A stretch of 64,000 bases of DNA from Erinaceus europaeus. Its lineage: Eukaryota; Chordata; Mammalia; Eulipotyphla; Erinaceidae. The stretch is from contig NW_026647267.1 of assembly GCF_950295315.1 (NCBI RefSeq), forward strand, positions 62,001 through 126,000, in the 5' to 3' direction. Below the pieces are notes generated by a model that saw nothing but the letters and a program-made list of their open reading frames with translations, had not been told where the DNA came from and ran no database searches. The stretch's first letter is position 1; each line of letters starts with the position of its first letter. This document shows positions 23,800-35,240 of the stretch, one piece after another. The position numbers and the translations under genes are program-made.

Positions 23800-23920
23800 A
23801 GGAGAACTGTTGTAGCTTACAATAGAGGGATTGGGGATTCAGAACTGTGGGTGGTGGGAATGATAAGGAATTATACCCCTGTATAATGTAGTATTAAATC
23901 ACTAATAAAAAAATTAAAAA
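23800..23920 (+). mobile_element. LINE-1 3' end, second type
   Basis: GGGTGGTGGGAATGATAAGG and AATCACTAATAAAAAAATTA match, in reverse, the 6.6-kb copy. Confidence 0.6.
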
Positions 23921-24189
23921 TGAGGTAGTTGAGAATACGAGCAAAGACCTGTATATACATACCCTCAGAAAGGAAAGGAGTGCTGAAGGTTTATACAGTG
24001 AAGTGTTAAATACTTGAGAAATTGGTGTGGGCAAAATCGTAGTGGGTCTTAATGCTAAAAAAAAAATTTTCATAGTTGATGTGTATGTAATCAGTAACAT
24101 TCTTTGCTTATATTTCTCTTGTATGGTGTGTGATTGATTGCAACTGCTTCTTCAGAGAACTTTATTTTTAGACTAGCATTTAAAGAAAA

Positions 24190-24308
24190 TGTCTCACCTG
24201 GGGGAGGTTCAGCTGATAGAGCTCAGGGCTCTCATTTCCTGTGCTGCCAGGAGTAGTACTCTTCCCTCTCTCTGTCTCCTTCAAGATTTAATAATAAATA
24301 TTTTAAAA
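24190..24308 (+). mobile_element. Degenerate SINE (C/D-like)
   Basis: A tRNA-like head (GGTTCAGCTGATAGAGCTCA) is followed by CTCTCTCTGTCTC and an ATTTAATAATAAAT tail. Confidence 0.55.
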
Positions 24309-24328
24309 TAAAATGTATTTCCGGTTGG

Positions 24329-24471
24329 GAAAGATAGCCTAATGGTTATGCAAAATGTTTTTATGTGCAAAGCTTTGAAATCCCAGGTTCAGTCCCCCAC
24401 ACTACCATAATCCAGAGCTAAGCAGTGTTCTGGCTTAAAAGAAAGAGAGAGAGAGAGAGAAGGAAAGAAAG
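24329..24471 (+). mobile_element. SINE-D with GA-rich tail
   Basis: Forward SINE-D (ATAGCCTAATGGTTATGCAA). TSD-like AAAATGTATTTCCGGTTG before and AAAATGTATTCCTGTTG after. Confidence 0.85.
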
Positions 24472-24589
24472 AAAATGTATTCCTGTTGCTATTTAATGTA
24501 TAGTTTTCAGTGAAAATAAAGAAGCCTATGAATAGACATAAAGATCTTCAGGGATGCTTGTGTGCTTTTACATATAAACATCTTAACCT

Positions 24590-24712
24590 TGTTCATATTT
24601 TACTGTTGAATAGACAGAGATACAGATTTGCCTAACTTCACAGAGAGAAGCCAGAGCCAGGTTTACAAGTCAGGCTTTCCTGTCACCCTCCTGTATCACT
24701 ATACCTCCCTGC
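24590..24712 (-). mobile_element. MIR
   Basis: Reverse MIR core: GCCTAACTTCACAGAGAGAA, GCCAGAGCCAGGTTTACAAG, GTCAGGCTTTCCTGTCACC. Confidence 0.6.
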
Positions 24713-24822
24713 ACAATAAAAACTCTGGAATTGGGAGTATGCTTAGTAAGCTTTTATTATTTCTCATAGTACCAGGGGGAAAATACATATCCAAATCATC
24801 ATCCTTTCTCTGCAGAAATAAT

Positions 24823-24824
24823 TG

Positions 24825-24870
<46 letters not shown>

Positions 24871-24915
24871 TTTTCTTTTCTTTTTTCTCTCTCTCTGTCC
24901 CTTCCTTCTTTCTCT

Positions 24916-24970
<55 letters not shown>

Positions 24971-25000
24971 ATATTTCTTTCTTTCTTTATTTCTTTTTTG
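24823..25000. repeat. (CTTT)n microsatellite
   Basis: About 180 bases of CTTT units with CCTT and CTCT interruptions. The long Phe/Ser/Leu open frame across it is low-complexity and not a gene. Confidence 0.97.
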
Positions 25001-26479
25001 AGGACAGAGAGGAAAGTGGCCTTGTGATGGTAGGATGTAGCCTTATGGACAAGTTTACAGACAGAAACATTAGGACTGCCTTTGTTTTCTAAGTGAATAG
25101 TATTATCACCGAGTCTTTGTAAGATTTGCAGGGACCATCAAATAGGTTTAGGCTTTGTTCTGGGTAGGAGTGATTCATACTGTAGATCCATTGCCCATTT
25201 ACATTTTAGTAGGTTAAATAGTTAGTCATTTTCTTTTTTTTTTAATCCTTAACATTTGGGCCTTGATTAATTGGAGCCTTTGATGTGTTCTGTCTTGGCA
25301 AATCTAGCCATCACCAGATCAAGCCACTCTGTTTCATGTTCATTCCTTCATGGTAAGGAATAGTCATGTGGCTCTTGGCAATACTGACCTCCCTTGAAAT
25401 GACAGAGTGACAGTTGAGATTAAGAACAAATTCTATAAATACTGGACCTCATATCTCTTCAAGCTCTTGTTTCCTAGAAGTGCTCTTGTCACACCCTGCA
25501 GTGGATTAGCTTAGCTTGGTGGAGAACATGGCAATCTATCTTACTCTACCTAGTTAACCAGACTTCAGATATACTGATGAGTACTGTTAAGTGTTATTCC
25601 TATGGCTAAATCATTTAAAAAAAAAAAGACGACTAAATTCATCATGTCACATGCTGATGTTTTATTTGTAGGCACACTTGAAATTTATGAGGAAGTGCTC
25701 AGTCAGCCTCACATTACTTAACAGCATTTCCCCTCTCCCACATACGAAAGCATAAAATAATAGAATGCTTTGTTCTTTTCTGTCAAGTGATCTGTACAGG
25801 TAAATTTACACAACAGGAAGTTTGCCACTAAGCCACTGCACTGGCACCTTCAGCTTAATCAATACCAATTGGGGGGGAGGGGACCCACAGCATTCAGTGA
25901 CAGGGTTCAAGGACCCAGAGTGAGGAATAGAAATGGCAAAAGCAAGGGATGACATGGCTTTTGGTCTTCAGTGTTAGTGTTCTTGATACTCTTAAAGAAA
26001 ATTTAAATCAAGATAACTAAGTGTTCCATTGTTAAGTCTAAACGGTATTTCCTCATAGCCAGAGAGTGATTGGGATCTGGCAGGGCTGATAAGGTACATA
26101 GTAGAGAGGTGAGAGGAGATAAAGATTTTTTTCTACTTCATTTGGGGAAAATAAGGTTGGAAATGAGAGAGGTTAAGAGGAAGAAGCAGGAAAAGGAAGC
26201 TGTTCCTCATATAGTAGGAATGGGAGTGACTTACTAATGTCTTATTTAGGTTAAGTAAAAAAAAAAAGATTTTGGCCATACTTTTTCAATTAGTGTATTT
26301 GCGTAGGATAAGTACTTGAAATCTTACTACATCTTATGATCTATGTGTAGGTCTTGGCATTCAGTGAAATTATTTAGCCTCTGAACTCAGTTAATTTGTA
26401 GTACAGTGTAATAGTGGAGATTAAAATAGACATTTTATTTTTTACTGAAAAGTTAATTGCTTACAGAGCAGTTAATGGC
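25001..26479. other. Unique non-coding stretch
   Basis: About 1.5 kb without recognisable SINE, LINE-1 or exon. A short G-run occurs near 25870. Confidence 0.5.
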
Positions 26480-27105
26480 ACATGGGTATCATCCCCAGCT
26501 TTGGTGCAATTTACCAAGCCAGTCCAAACTTTACTTAGTGTTTCCCCTTCCTGTTCTTTTAAAATTTTATTTATTATTTATTTATTTAGCCTCTGGGGCT
26601 CAGTGCTGGCACTATGAATCCACTGCTCTTAGTGGCCACCTTTTTTCACTTTATTAGATAGGGAATTGAGGGGGTGGGTAAAGAGGGAGAGAGAAAGATA
26701 CCTGCAGACCTGCTACACCACTTGTGAAGTTCCCCCCTGCAGGTGTGTGGGAGGGGGCCTAGAGCCCTGATTCTTGAGCCTAGTACTATGTGCACTTAAC
26801 CAGGTACACCAACACCTGACCCTCCTGGATCAAAATTCTTTATAGGTTGCAGAGGTAGTCTGGCTTCTGAAATTGCATCTCTGCTGAGCATGGTCATTGG
26901 CACGTGGATCCATGCCCCCAGCCTGTTTCTTTCCTCTGGGGAGTTAAGGTTCCAAGACACATTGGTGAGGTCATCTGCCCAGGGAAGTCAGGATGGCGTC
27001 ATGGTAGTGTCTGCAACTTAGTGGCTGAAAAGCATTAAGATATAAAGCAGAAGAAATTGTTTAATAATCAGGAACCCAAAGGTAAGAATAGAGCAGGCAG
27101 GGGGT
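26480..27105 (-). mobile_element. LINE-1 3' UTR, split by a SINE
   Basis: The left part (CCAGCTTTGGTGCAATTTAC) matches the 11.3-kb LINE-1. The right part (TAGTCTGGCTTCTGAAATTG, CCAAGACACATTGGTGAGGT) matches the 51.3-kb copy. The SINE at 26557-26823 separates them. Confidence 0.6.
26557..26823 (-). mobile_element. SINE-B-long
   Basis: Reverse SINE-B whose left end carries the module (GGGGCTCAGTGCTGGCACTA). It is nested in LINE-1 sequence. Confidence 0.8.
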
Positions 27106-27570
27106 GGGGTGGAAGTTAGCAAGTTGGGTTAAGTGCATATAGTGTTCTTCTTCTTCTTCTAGCGTTTGCCCTTCTTCCATAGCCAGTCAACAGCGTCAGG
27201 TTGGAGCTGCTTGTTGCTGGCTTTGAAAGTGACTGGGATCCATGTGGATTCAGTCGGCTAGGAAGGATCCTCAGTTTCCCCAATGAATGGGTACTCACGG
27301 GATGCACCACGAGAAGGTCGATCCAATGCATCCCAATGCATATAGTGTGAAGTACAAGGATTCCAGTTTGAGTTCCTGGCTCCCCATCTGCAGGGGGGGG
27401 GGGGGTTCCTCACAAGCGGTGAAGCAGGTCTGCAGGTGTCTTTTTCTCTCCCCCTCTCTGTCTTCCCCTCCTTTCTTAGTTTCTCTCTGTCCTATACAAC
27501 AACAGCAACAATGGAAAAAATGGGTTCCAGGAGTAGTGGATTGGTAGTCTAGGCAAAGAAAAAAAAGTAG
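27106..27570 (+). mobile_element. SINE-A-long interrupted by an insertion
   Basis: Forward SINE-A head (AGTTGGGTTAAGTGCATATA) resumes after a 192-bp insert with GAAGTACAAGGATTCCAG and ends in a diverged module (GGTTCCAGGAGTAGTGGATT). Confidence 0.85.
27145..27336 (-). mobile_element. GAA-tailed retroposon-like insertion, family not identified
   Basis: A 192-bp insert inside a SINE-A, flanked by an 11-bp duplication TGCATATAGTG (27134-27144 and 27337-27347). On the reverse strand it ends with codons for WLWKKGKR, a TAG stop, then AAG/GAA repeats. No poly-A is present. A microsatellite tail right after a stop codon would suit an RTE-clade non-LTR element. A second stop (TAG) lies upstream in the same frame. 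The sequence resembles nothing else in the window. Confidence 0.55.
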
Positions 27571-27790
27571 TAGAGCAGATGGGAATAAGGGTCTTCATAT
27601 GGGAAGAACCTAGGAAGTCTGGTTTAGTTATATTCCAAGGGGCCCATGACTTTAGTAGTTTTTGCCTGAGTCTGATAGCTAGCATGCAGGTGAGCTAAAA
27701 AAGTATTGTCTGGGAAGATGGTGTCAGAGTTGAGATAGAAGTAGGAAGCGGGATCAGGGCAGAGAGTAGCTTGATTAGGCTAGATTCATC
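27571..27790 (-). mobile_element. LINE-1 3' UTR continuation
   Basis: TTTAGTTATATTCCAAGGGG, TTTTTGCCTGAGTCTGATAG and CAGGGCAGAGAGTAGCTT match the 53.8-kb LINE-1 in order. This continues the copy interrupted at 27106. Confidence 0.6.
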
Positions 27791-27874
27791 GATAAAAGTT
27801 TCAGAAAATTAAGCTCTTCATTAGTTACTTTTTACTGTTTTCACAATACTAATGAATGGAGTTAAAAAATAAAA

Positions 27875-28158
27875 CTGGGGGAATGTGGTGGTGCACCTGG
27901 TTAAGCTAAGTGCACATAGTAATAGGCATAGGTACCCATGGCAAGGATATGCGTTCAAGGGGACAACAGTTCACAAGTGGCAAAGCAGGTCTGCAGATGT
28001 CTCTATTTCTCTCTTTCTCCCTCCTCTTTCAATTCCTCTGTCCTGTCCAATAAAAATGAAAAAAAAAAAAAAAAAAGACCATCAGAAGCAATGGATTCAT
28101 AGTACTGGCACTGAGTTCCAGCGATATCCCTGGAGGCAAAACCAAACAAACAAAAAAC
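27875..28158 (+). mobile_element. SINE-B-long
   Basis: Forward SINE-B head (AATGTGGTGGTGCACCTGGT), a poly-A run at 28058-28076, then a diverged module (ATCAGAAGCAATGGATTCAT ... CCCTGGAGGC). Confidence 0.8.
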
Positions 28159-28165
28159 CTGGTCT

Positions 28166-28380
28166 GGGGGCTTGGTGGTGGTGCATCCAGTTGAGCACAC
28201 ATGCTCCACTGTTCAAGAACCTGGGTTCAAACCCCTAGTCTCCACTGAAGGATGGGGTAAGGAAGCTTTTCAAATGGTAAAGCAGTGCTACACATGTCTC
28301 TTTTTCTCTTCCCCTCTCTACCTCCTTCCTTCTCAGTGTGTCTATCCAATAAATGGAAAAATTAATTAATTAAAATTAAA
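28166..28380 (+). mobile_element. SINE-B
   Basis: Forward SINE-B directly downstream of another SINE; B box GGTTCAAACCCC, tail TATCCAATAAATGG. Confidence 0.87.
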
Positions 28381-28464
28381 AGTATTTTCAAAGATAAGAC
28401 CAGATAGAAGATAACATCACAAGGAACAATCATATATCTCTTGAAAGTGTTAGGAGGGGTTGGG

Positions 28465-28835
28465 TTTTTTTTTTTTTTTTTTTTTACTTTTTCTTTTTCT
28501 TTTTTTTTTGCCTTCAGAGTTATTACTGTGGCTCGGTGCCTGCACTAGGAATCCACTGCTCCTAGAGGCCATTTCCCCTCTCCCATTTTTATTGCCCTTG
28601 TTGTTGTTATTGTTGCCATTGCTGCTGCTGCTGTTGTTGGACAGGACAGAGAGAAATTGAGGGAGGAGGGGAAGACAAATGGGGAGAGAAAGATAGACAC
28701 CTGCAGACCCGCTTCACCGCTTGTGAAGCAACCCCCTGCAGGTGGGGACCCAGGAGCTTGAACCCAGATGCTTGAGCCGGTCCTTGCACTTTGTGCCATG
28801 TGCTCGTAACCTAGTGCACTACCTTCCGGCCTCTA
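28465..28835 (-). mobile_element. SINE-A-long
   Basis: Reverse SINE-A-long: long T-run, module (GCCTTCAGAGTTATTACTGT), CTGCTGCTG variant of the CAA part, head at the right end. Confidence 0.9.
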
Positions 28836-29336
28836 GGGTTGATTAATTTAAACTATTCTGACATATAGCTTCATAGCTTAAGAAAAACTAAGTCTTTTTT
28901 TCTGTCAAATTCAGTGATAAAAATAGATTATCTTAGAAATTGCAACACATATTTTCAAGCTGATTTGTTAAAATTCCTGAGAATACATTTTCCACTTTAT
29001 ATCAGTGTCTCTAGTTGAGATAAAATATCTCTACAATTTCAGAAATCCTTTAAAAAAGCTTCGGGTATTTCTTTCATATTATTTCATATGTCCTCTTGTA
29101 TATAAAAACATGTTGGTTCATAGTTGGATATAAAATTTCACTTTAATATTGACAGTCATTCTTCATTGGAAATGTACTCCCTAGAGAGTGCTCTATGGAA
29201 GTCATGAACACTGATTTACAAAATAAGTAAATAGTCAAGAGGATGATCTTTTAGAATTTTGTGATCTATTGGGGACTGTAGGGTCCATTGTCTTTATTCT
29301 GGTACTACCTTCACCTTTACCCCTTGGACCATTTCT

Positions 29337-29630
29337 TTTTTATTATTTATTTATTTATTTATTTAATTTTTTATATTTATTTATTTTCCCTTTTTGTTGC
29401 CCTTGTTTTTCATTGTTGTTGTTGATGTTGTTAGATAGGACAGAGAGAAATGGAGAGAGGAGGTGAAGACAGAGGGGGGAGAGAAAGATAGACACCTGCA
29501 GACCTGCTTCACCACCTGTGAAGTGACTCCCCTGCAGGTGGGGAGCCTGGGGCTCAAACCTGGATCGTTACACTGGTCCTTGCGCTTTGCACCACGTGCA
29601 ATTAACCCGCTGTGCTACTGTCCGACTCCA
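29337..29630 (-). mobile_element. SINE-A
   Basis: Reverse SINE-A with perfect 15-bp TSD CCTTGGACCATTTCT at 29322-29336 and 29631-29645. Confidence 0.94.
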
Positions 29631-29829
29631 CCTTGGACCATTTCTAATTGTCCTGATTGTCTCCTCCCTTTACTTGGCAAATATCCACAGTCTGATTCCT
29701 TTTCTTTCTTTTTTGTAAGCAGAGTTGTAATAAGTAAATTTTAAGTAACTTATATTCTCATTTATAGCATGAGAATAATTGCTTCTACTTCCTTTTTATA
29801 CAGTTTGTGGTTATATGCTCTGGAGATAA

Positions 29830-30225
29830 AGCATAACTACCTGTTATTTTCCTTTGTGTCAAAGTTGTCAGGCTTGACTCCACATCGCCTACTCGTTAGA
29901 TCTTTGACATTGAGCATACTATTATTTTTTAATGTTATTTTATTTTAATGAGAGAGAAATATCAGAGCACTGCTCAGCTCTGGTTTATGGTGGTGCTGGG
30001 TTTTGAACCTGGGGCTTCAGAACTTCAGGCATGAGACTCTTGCATAGTCATTATGCTATCTCCCCAGCCCTGAGCATGTTATACTCTCTGTTCTCTCTGT
30101 TTTCACTCATATAAAGTGAGATAATAATGGTTCATCACATGGAATTGTTGTGACAATTGTAAGCAGATAGTACGTAAAGCACTTAGAATTGTGCCTGGCA
30201 CAAAGTATGTGGAATGGTACCGCTG
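29830..30225 (+). mobile_element. MIR, split by SINE-D
   Basis: The right part is clear: AAAGTGAGATAATAATGGTT, GGAATTGTTGTGACAATTG, AAAGCACTTAGAATTGTGCC then TGGCACAAAGT. The left part (GTCAGGCTTGACTCCACATC) lies before the SINE-D at 29926. Confidence 0.65.
29926..30069 (-). mobile_element. SINE-D
   Basis: Reverse SINE-D inside a MIR, ending TATGCTATCTCCCCAGCCC. TGAGCATACTA (29911) and TGAGCATGTTA (30070) are a diverged TSD. Confidence 0.88.
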
Positions 30226-30292
30226 CTCCTGTCCTTAGTCCCCCTCTTCCTGTCAGTGTCACTGTCAGTTAGGGATTAGCTCTCTTAGTGTG

Positions 30293-30523
30293 ATTTTTTT
30301 CCTCCAGGGTTATTTCTGGGGTTCAATACCTGCGCTATACACCCACTGCTCATGGAAGCCTTTTTTCCCCATTTTGTTGCCTTATTGTTGATATTGTTAT
30401 TGCTGGTGTTGGACAGAGAAATTGAGAGAGGGGGGAAGAGAAAGACCCTTGCAGACCTGCTTTACCACTTGTGAAGGTGATCCCCCAGCAGGTGGGGAGC
30501 TGGGCTCTAACCAGGATCCTTGG
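30293..30523 (-). mobile_element. SINE-A-long lacking its head
   Basis: Reverse module (CTCCAGGGTTATTTCTGGGG) and middle are present, but the sequence stops at AACCAGGATCCTTGGA, so the tRNA-like 5' end is missing. Confidence 0.8.
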
Positions 30524-31004
30524 ATTTTTTTTTTTTAATTTTACTCTTTTATGTTTTTAATATATATTTTTTACTCCTCTTTCATTTTACTCTTTAAATT
30601 TAGATTATTACTAGAAATAAAAGAGAATAAAGAGAACAACATTGCTGTTAAGATTTATTTTGCATGCATGTCTTTGCCAACAGTTCTGTGCATTAGGCTT
30701 GAAACATTGAAAACTACTTTCTAAAAATACTGTCATTCTTCACATCCATGGTTCACTAATTATCCTAGATTTTAAAATCAGGAACCCTGCAATGACATTT
30801 TCAGAATGAATCTCTCAGTCTTAGACTTTTTAAAAGTTTATAACTAGGTTTGACTCAGATTGCCTTTACTTAAAACCTTAAAAATACTCATTTTACTGTC
30901 CTTTTTATTCTAAGAAATCTTCAGAAATTGGCTGTTTTTGTTTATCACGTTATTTCATGCTGGATCCCCCCAAAATACTTTTCCTGTTTGTTTGTTTGTT
31001 TTGG

Positions 31005-31238
31005 ATACCAGCTTTATCACTGGGGCTTAGTGCCTGCATAGTCCCACTACTCCCTATGGCAGTTCCTTCTTTTTTTCCCTTAGGTAGAAGAGACAGAGAG
31101 GAAGAGAGCTATAGAGGAAAGGAAAGATGCCCACAGTATTATTCTACTACTACTAATTTTTGTAGCCTACAGGCTTGAACTGAGGTCCTTGTGCATGGTC
31201 ACATGTGTACTTTACCTACTGAGCTGCCGCCACCCTGG
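31005..31238 (-). mobile_element. SINE-B-long, degenerate
   Basis: A module-like left end (TATCACTGGGGCTTAGTGCC) and a head reading CTACTGAGCTGCCGCCACCC. Confidence 0.65.
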
Positions 31239-32517
31239 TTCCTTCAGCCCCCACTAACTGGTATCCTGACTATAGAAACTGTCTGTTTTGTTGACTATGC
31301 ACTAGCCACATGTTACGTTCTCAACATGCTAGCATGCCTACTGTATTTGAACAGTGATGGCATGGCCCATTTATACCCCTTCCCCCTTATCTAACAGGTT
31401 TCTATTTGATAGTGCACCGATAGGCTCATGAATCTTGTATACTATATACTTAACTGCACAAGTGAGTCTATTTGGGCTTATACTGGTTGGTGCTAATTGA
31501 TATTTAATGACTCTTACTGGGATGATCATTTAGGAAGTTCATTTTCATTTTTAGTCCATTAGTGTTGACAGTCTCTCCAGTCCTTTTCAAAGTGTTGGAC
31601 TTACCATTGAGGTATGAAATAGTCTTCCAGAGTGTAACTTGTGCTCAAGTCTTAGCCATGGTACATGTTGGCTTTAGGTATTAAGGCCAAGTTAACTTTA
31701 TTTATAGCTTTTGTGTTAGGGTCCTAACATCTCTTACATGAGCTCAGAAGGTGATAATGAGTATGCTCGTAGACATAAAGCTGTTTAGCATAGTGACTGA
31801 CATACTAAATCAAAATTACTGTTTTTATAGTAGAACACAGATACATCTTTCAATTTACCAAGTCCGTGACGGATTTTCAGGGTTAGGAGACATTTTATTT
31901 ATTTTGAGAGCTTTCTTCACGTTCATTTGGCAGGCAGTTTGTTTTCATCACCAGGCTTCTCCAGGCTCCCTCTTCTTATTGGAGACAGCTAGGGAAAGAC
32001 AACACAGCACAGAAGCTTCCTTCACACAGTGGGGGCTTGGGCCCACTATCTGGATTACATGCAGGACATAGCTGGCTCAGCTATCGGTGCAGGTGAGCTA
32101 TTTTGTCAGTCTGGCAGGTATTTTTTTCCAGGGTAGCATTGTCCCCAGTCAAACATTTTGTTGATATCCTTTAAATATGAGATTTAATTGTTACATTTAC
32201 TTCTCACTTTGTGCTTAATTTCTTCCTTTTAGATTTCATGACTAGAAATTTCTAGGCTCACAGTAAAATAAAGTTTCACACTTATTGTTTTCTAATAGGC
32301 AAATATGAATTTTAAAAATAATTCACAGATATCTTGTTTTGGAGTAGTTCACAAAAAATTATCCCTAGCCAGGTTAATTTAAATGGACTTCTCTTTGTGA
32401 AAGGAATTTTGAATAATTGATATGCATAAATTAGTGGTTACTTACCTAAGGATAATTTTCATGTCTTATTTAAACACCTAACCATTGTGCATTTAATGTT
32501 ATAATACAATGTTTCGA
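31239..32517. other. Non-coding stretch without firm repeat
   Basis: No SINE, LINE-1 or coding exon could be supported. Confidence 0.45.
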
Positions 32518-32518
32518 A

Positions 32519-32520
<2 letters not shown>

Positions 32521-32569
<49 letters not shown>

Positions 32570-32658
32570 CCTCCACCCCCCACCCCCCAGGTAGGTACTT
32601 CGAACTTGAACCTGGGTTCTTTCACATGGTAACCGGGTGCTCCACCATCAGGTCCCCA
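32521..32658 (-). mobile_element. SINE-B remnant with (CA)n
   Basis: A (CA)n run at 32521-32563 adjoins a C-rich piece and a SINE-B head in reverse (GAACCTGGGTTCTTTCACAT). Confidence 0.7.
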
Positions 32659-33177
32659 CCTCTTATACATTATAATGTTGTTTCTTGTCTGGGATTCCAA
32701 AGCAGCATTTGTTATTACAATAACAAATGATAGTTAGGTCTCCACCCTCAAAATATCAGCTGACTTTTTATGTAATTGAATTGCCTTCATTTTTTTTGTT
32801 ACTCTTAGTCTGTCCGTCGTGGTACTTCTATTTGTAGTGTAAACTGGTACTCCTATTTCATAGTACACCTTAACCTTTCAAGTTCGTATTAGAGGTAACT
32901 GGAACTTTTCGTCCAGGGTTTTCATTAACAAATATTTGGCAGTGTTTAGTTAAAGACATTTATAAGAAAGGCCGCATCACGTACATAGATTTATTCTGCT
33001 ACCTCCTAACAGTGATGAAACAGGGATTCTGAAAAAGTCCTGAGATGTTTTTAATTGAAATACAACCCAGAGAAACTGAAACCTGAAAGTAATGGAAAGA
33101 GACATTGAGAAGTGATGGGTTTGTCAACATAGAACGTCAGAAAAATTCAAAAGTGAGGGGATAATGAGAATAGGAGC

Positions 33178-33389
33178 TTTTTAAATTTTTATTTGTTATT
33201 GGATAGAGAGAGAAATTGAGAGGGGAGAAAGAAAGAGAGGGGAGAGAGAGAGAGAGAGAGACAGAGACACCTGCAGCAGTGCTTCACCACTCCTGAGGCT
33301 TTTCCCCTGCAGGCAGAGACCAGGGGACTTGAACCTGGCTTCTTGCTCACTGAAATGTGTGCGTTTAAGGTGCACCACTGCCTGGCCCC
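33178..33389 (-). mobile_element. SINE-B
   Basis: Reverse SINE-B ending CACCACTGCCTGGCCCC. It is the first of three adjacent reverse SINEs of two families. Confidence 0.88.
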
Positions 33390-33414
33390 TTGTTAATTTT
33401 TTTAATTTTTAATT

Positions 33415-33562
33415 TTAAGATTTTTATTTATTTATGAGACAGATAGGAGCAGAGAGAAAGAACCGGACATCACTCTGGCACATGTGTGTGCTGCCAGGGA
33501 TGGAACTCGGGGACCTCATGTTTGAGAGTCCAAAGCTTTATCACTACACCACCTCCTGGACC
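33415..33562 (-). mobile_element. SINE-C
   Basis: Reverse SINE-C: AAGATTTTTATTTATTTATG, CACTCTGGCACATGTG, ACACCACCTCCTGGACCA. Confidence 0.9.
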
Positions 33563-33564
33563 AC

Positions 33565-33745
33565 TTGTTTTTGTTTTTATTATGATAGAGATAGAGAAAT
33601 AGGGGGAGAGAGAAAGAGAAACATCTGAAGTACCACTTATGAAGCTTTCCTCCTGCCGGTGGGGATGTGGGGCAAGGGGCTCAAACTCAGGCCCTCTTGC
33701 CTAGTAACTTGTGTCATTTACTAGTTGTGCCCCACCTGGCCCCAG
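33565..33745 (-). mobile_element. SINE-B
   Basis: Reverse SINE-B, somewhat diverged, ending TGCCCCACCTGGCCCC. Confidence 0.82.
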
Positions 33746-33937
33746 GGGGTAGTATGTTTAAAGAAAACTGTGATTCCAGATGCCTTCCCACATTATTTAT
33801 AGCAAAGTTATAACTTTGAACAGTGGATATATATATATTTTTTTTTCAGAGCCCAAGACAAGTCTAGAGAAAGCAAGAAAATTGACAGAAATAGAGATAA
33901 TGTTGGGAGAAGACTTTAAATGCCATTACCGATTTTT

Positions 33938-34204
33938 AAAAAAATTATTTATTCCCTTTTATTGCCCTTGTTGTTTTATTGCTGTAACTATTATTGTCAT
34001 CGTTGTTGGATATGACAGAGAAATGGAAAGAGGAGGGGAAGATAGAGAGAGGAAGAGAAAGATAGACATCTGCAGAGCTGCTTCACCACTTGTGAAGCGA
34101 CTCCTCTGTAGGTGGGGAACTGGGGGCTTGAACTGAGATCCTCATGCTGGTCCTTGTGCTTAGTGCCACCTGTGCTTAACCCGCTGCACCACCACCTGAC
34201 TCCC
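33938..34204 (-). mobile_element. SINE-A
   Basis: Reverse SINE-A, complete from ATTTATTCCCTTTTATTGCC to ACCACCACCTGACTCCC. Confidence 0.92.
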
Positions 34205-34440
34205 AAAAAATTTTATTCTTTGGAATATGATTTCAAGGCCCAAGACTCAATTTTGTCCCTATCTCGCGATATTTTACTTGAATTTCTGCATGGCTTTCTT
34301 AAAAAAAAAATCCTACTTTATATCAATTTTCAATTTCTAAGACTACATTTTAGTGCCCTAAATGTTTCCTTTCCTTATAATGCATGATCATATTTCCTGA
34401 CTGCTGTATACGCTTAGCTATCCCTAACAACAATCAGTAA

Positions 34441-34680
34441 TGGGGGAGTCAGGCGGTAGTGTAGCGCAGATGGTGCAAAGTGCAAGGACCGGAGTAAGGA
34501 TCCCAGTTCAAGCCCCCAGTTTGAGCCCCTGGCTCCCCAACTGCAGGGGAGTCAATTCACAAGTGGTGAGGCAGGTCTGCAGGTGTCTATCTTTCTCTCC
34601 CCCAGGTAATAACAACAACAACAACTACAACAATAAAACAACAAGGGCAACAAAAGGGAATAAATAAATAAATAAATAAG
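34441..34680 (+). mobile_element. SINE-A with duplicated B-box region, shortened middle
   Basis: The head is followed by two B-box-like units in tandem (CCCAGTTCAAGCCCC, CCAGTTTGAGCCCC). Most of the pyrimidine middle is missing: TTTCTCTCCCCC jumps to AGGTAATAACAACAAC. Confidence 0.9.
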
Positions 34681-34965
34681 AATAGAATTTCTTGAAAAAG
34701 GAAGATTTTATAAACATAAAATCCAAGGTCAAATGATTTTCAAGTTTGAAAAGACCTTTTGAACTTCTAATATGTTGAATTTAAGAAAACACTAGTGCAG
34801 TCTTGATATTTCAGAATGACAGGAGGGATATGTGAAGATCCCCAAACTCCAGAATACCAGAAAAAGGAGTGTTTTGGGAGAAGGGGGCAAGGGTTGCTGC
34901 ATAAGGAAGGAGGCAGGGAGTGAGGGAGGTAGGGAGGAAAGGGATCGAGTGCTTGCTAGTGAGTG

Positions 34966-35240
34966 TGAGCCAGGCAGTCTTGCACCCAGTTAGGTGCACA
35001 TAGTACTAAGTTCAAGGACCTGAGTGAGGATCCAGGTTCCAGGTCCATCTCCCCACCTGCAGGGTGCACCTTTCACAAGAGATGAAGCAGGTCTACAGGT
35101 GTCTTTCTCTCTCCCTCTCTATCTTCCTCCCTTTCAGTTTCTCTCTGTCCTATCCAATAAAGTGGAAAAAAAAATGGCCACCAGGAGCACTGGATCCACA
35201 GTGCATGCACCAATCCCCAGTGACAACCCTGGACAGGGAG
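34966..35240 (+). mobile_element. SINE-A-long, diverged
   Basis: Forward copy with module (ATGGCCACCAGGAGCACTGG ... ACAACCCTGGACAGGG). GGAGG-rich sequence follows. Confidence 0.78.

Noticed and set aside
24628..25092. 154-codon open frame rich in Phe, Leu and Ser
   Set aside because: Produced by the CTTT microsatellite.
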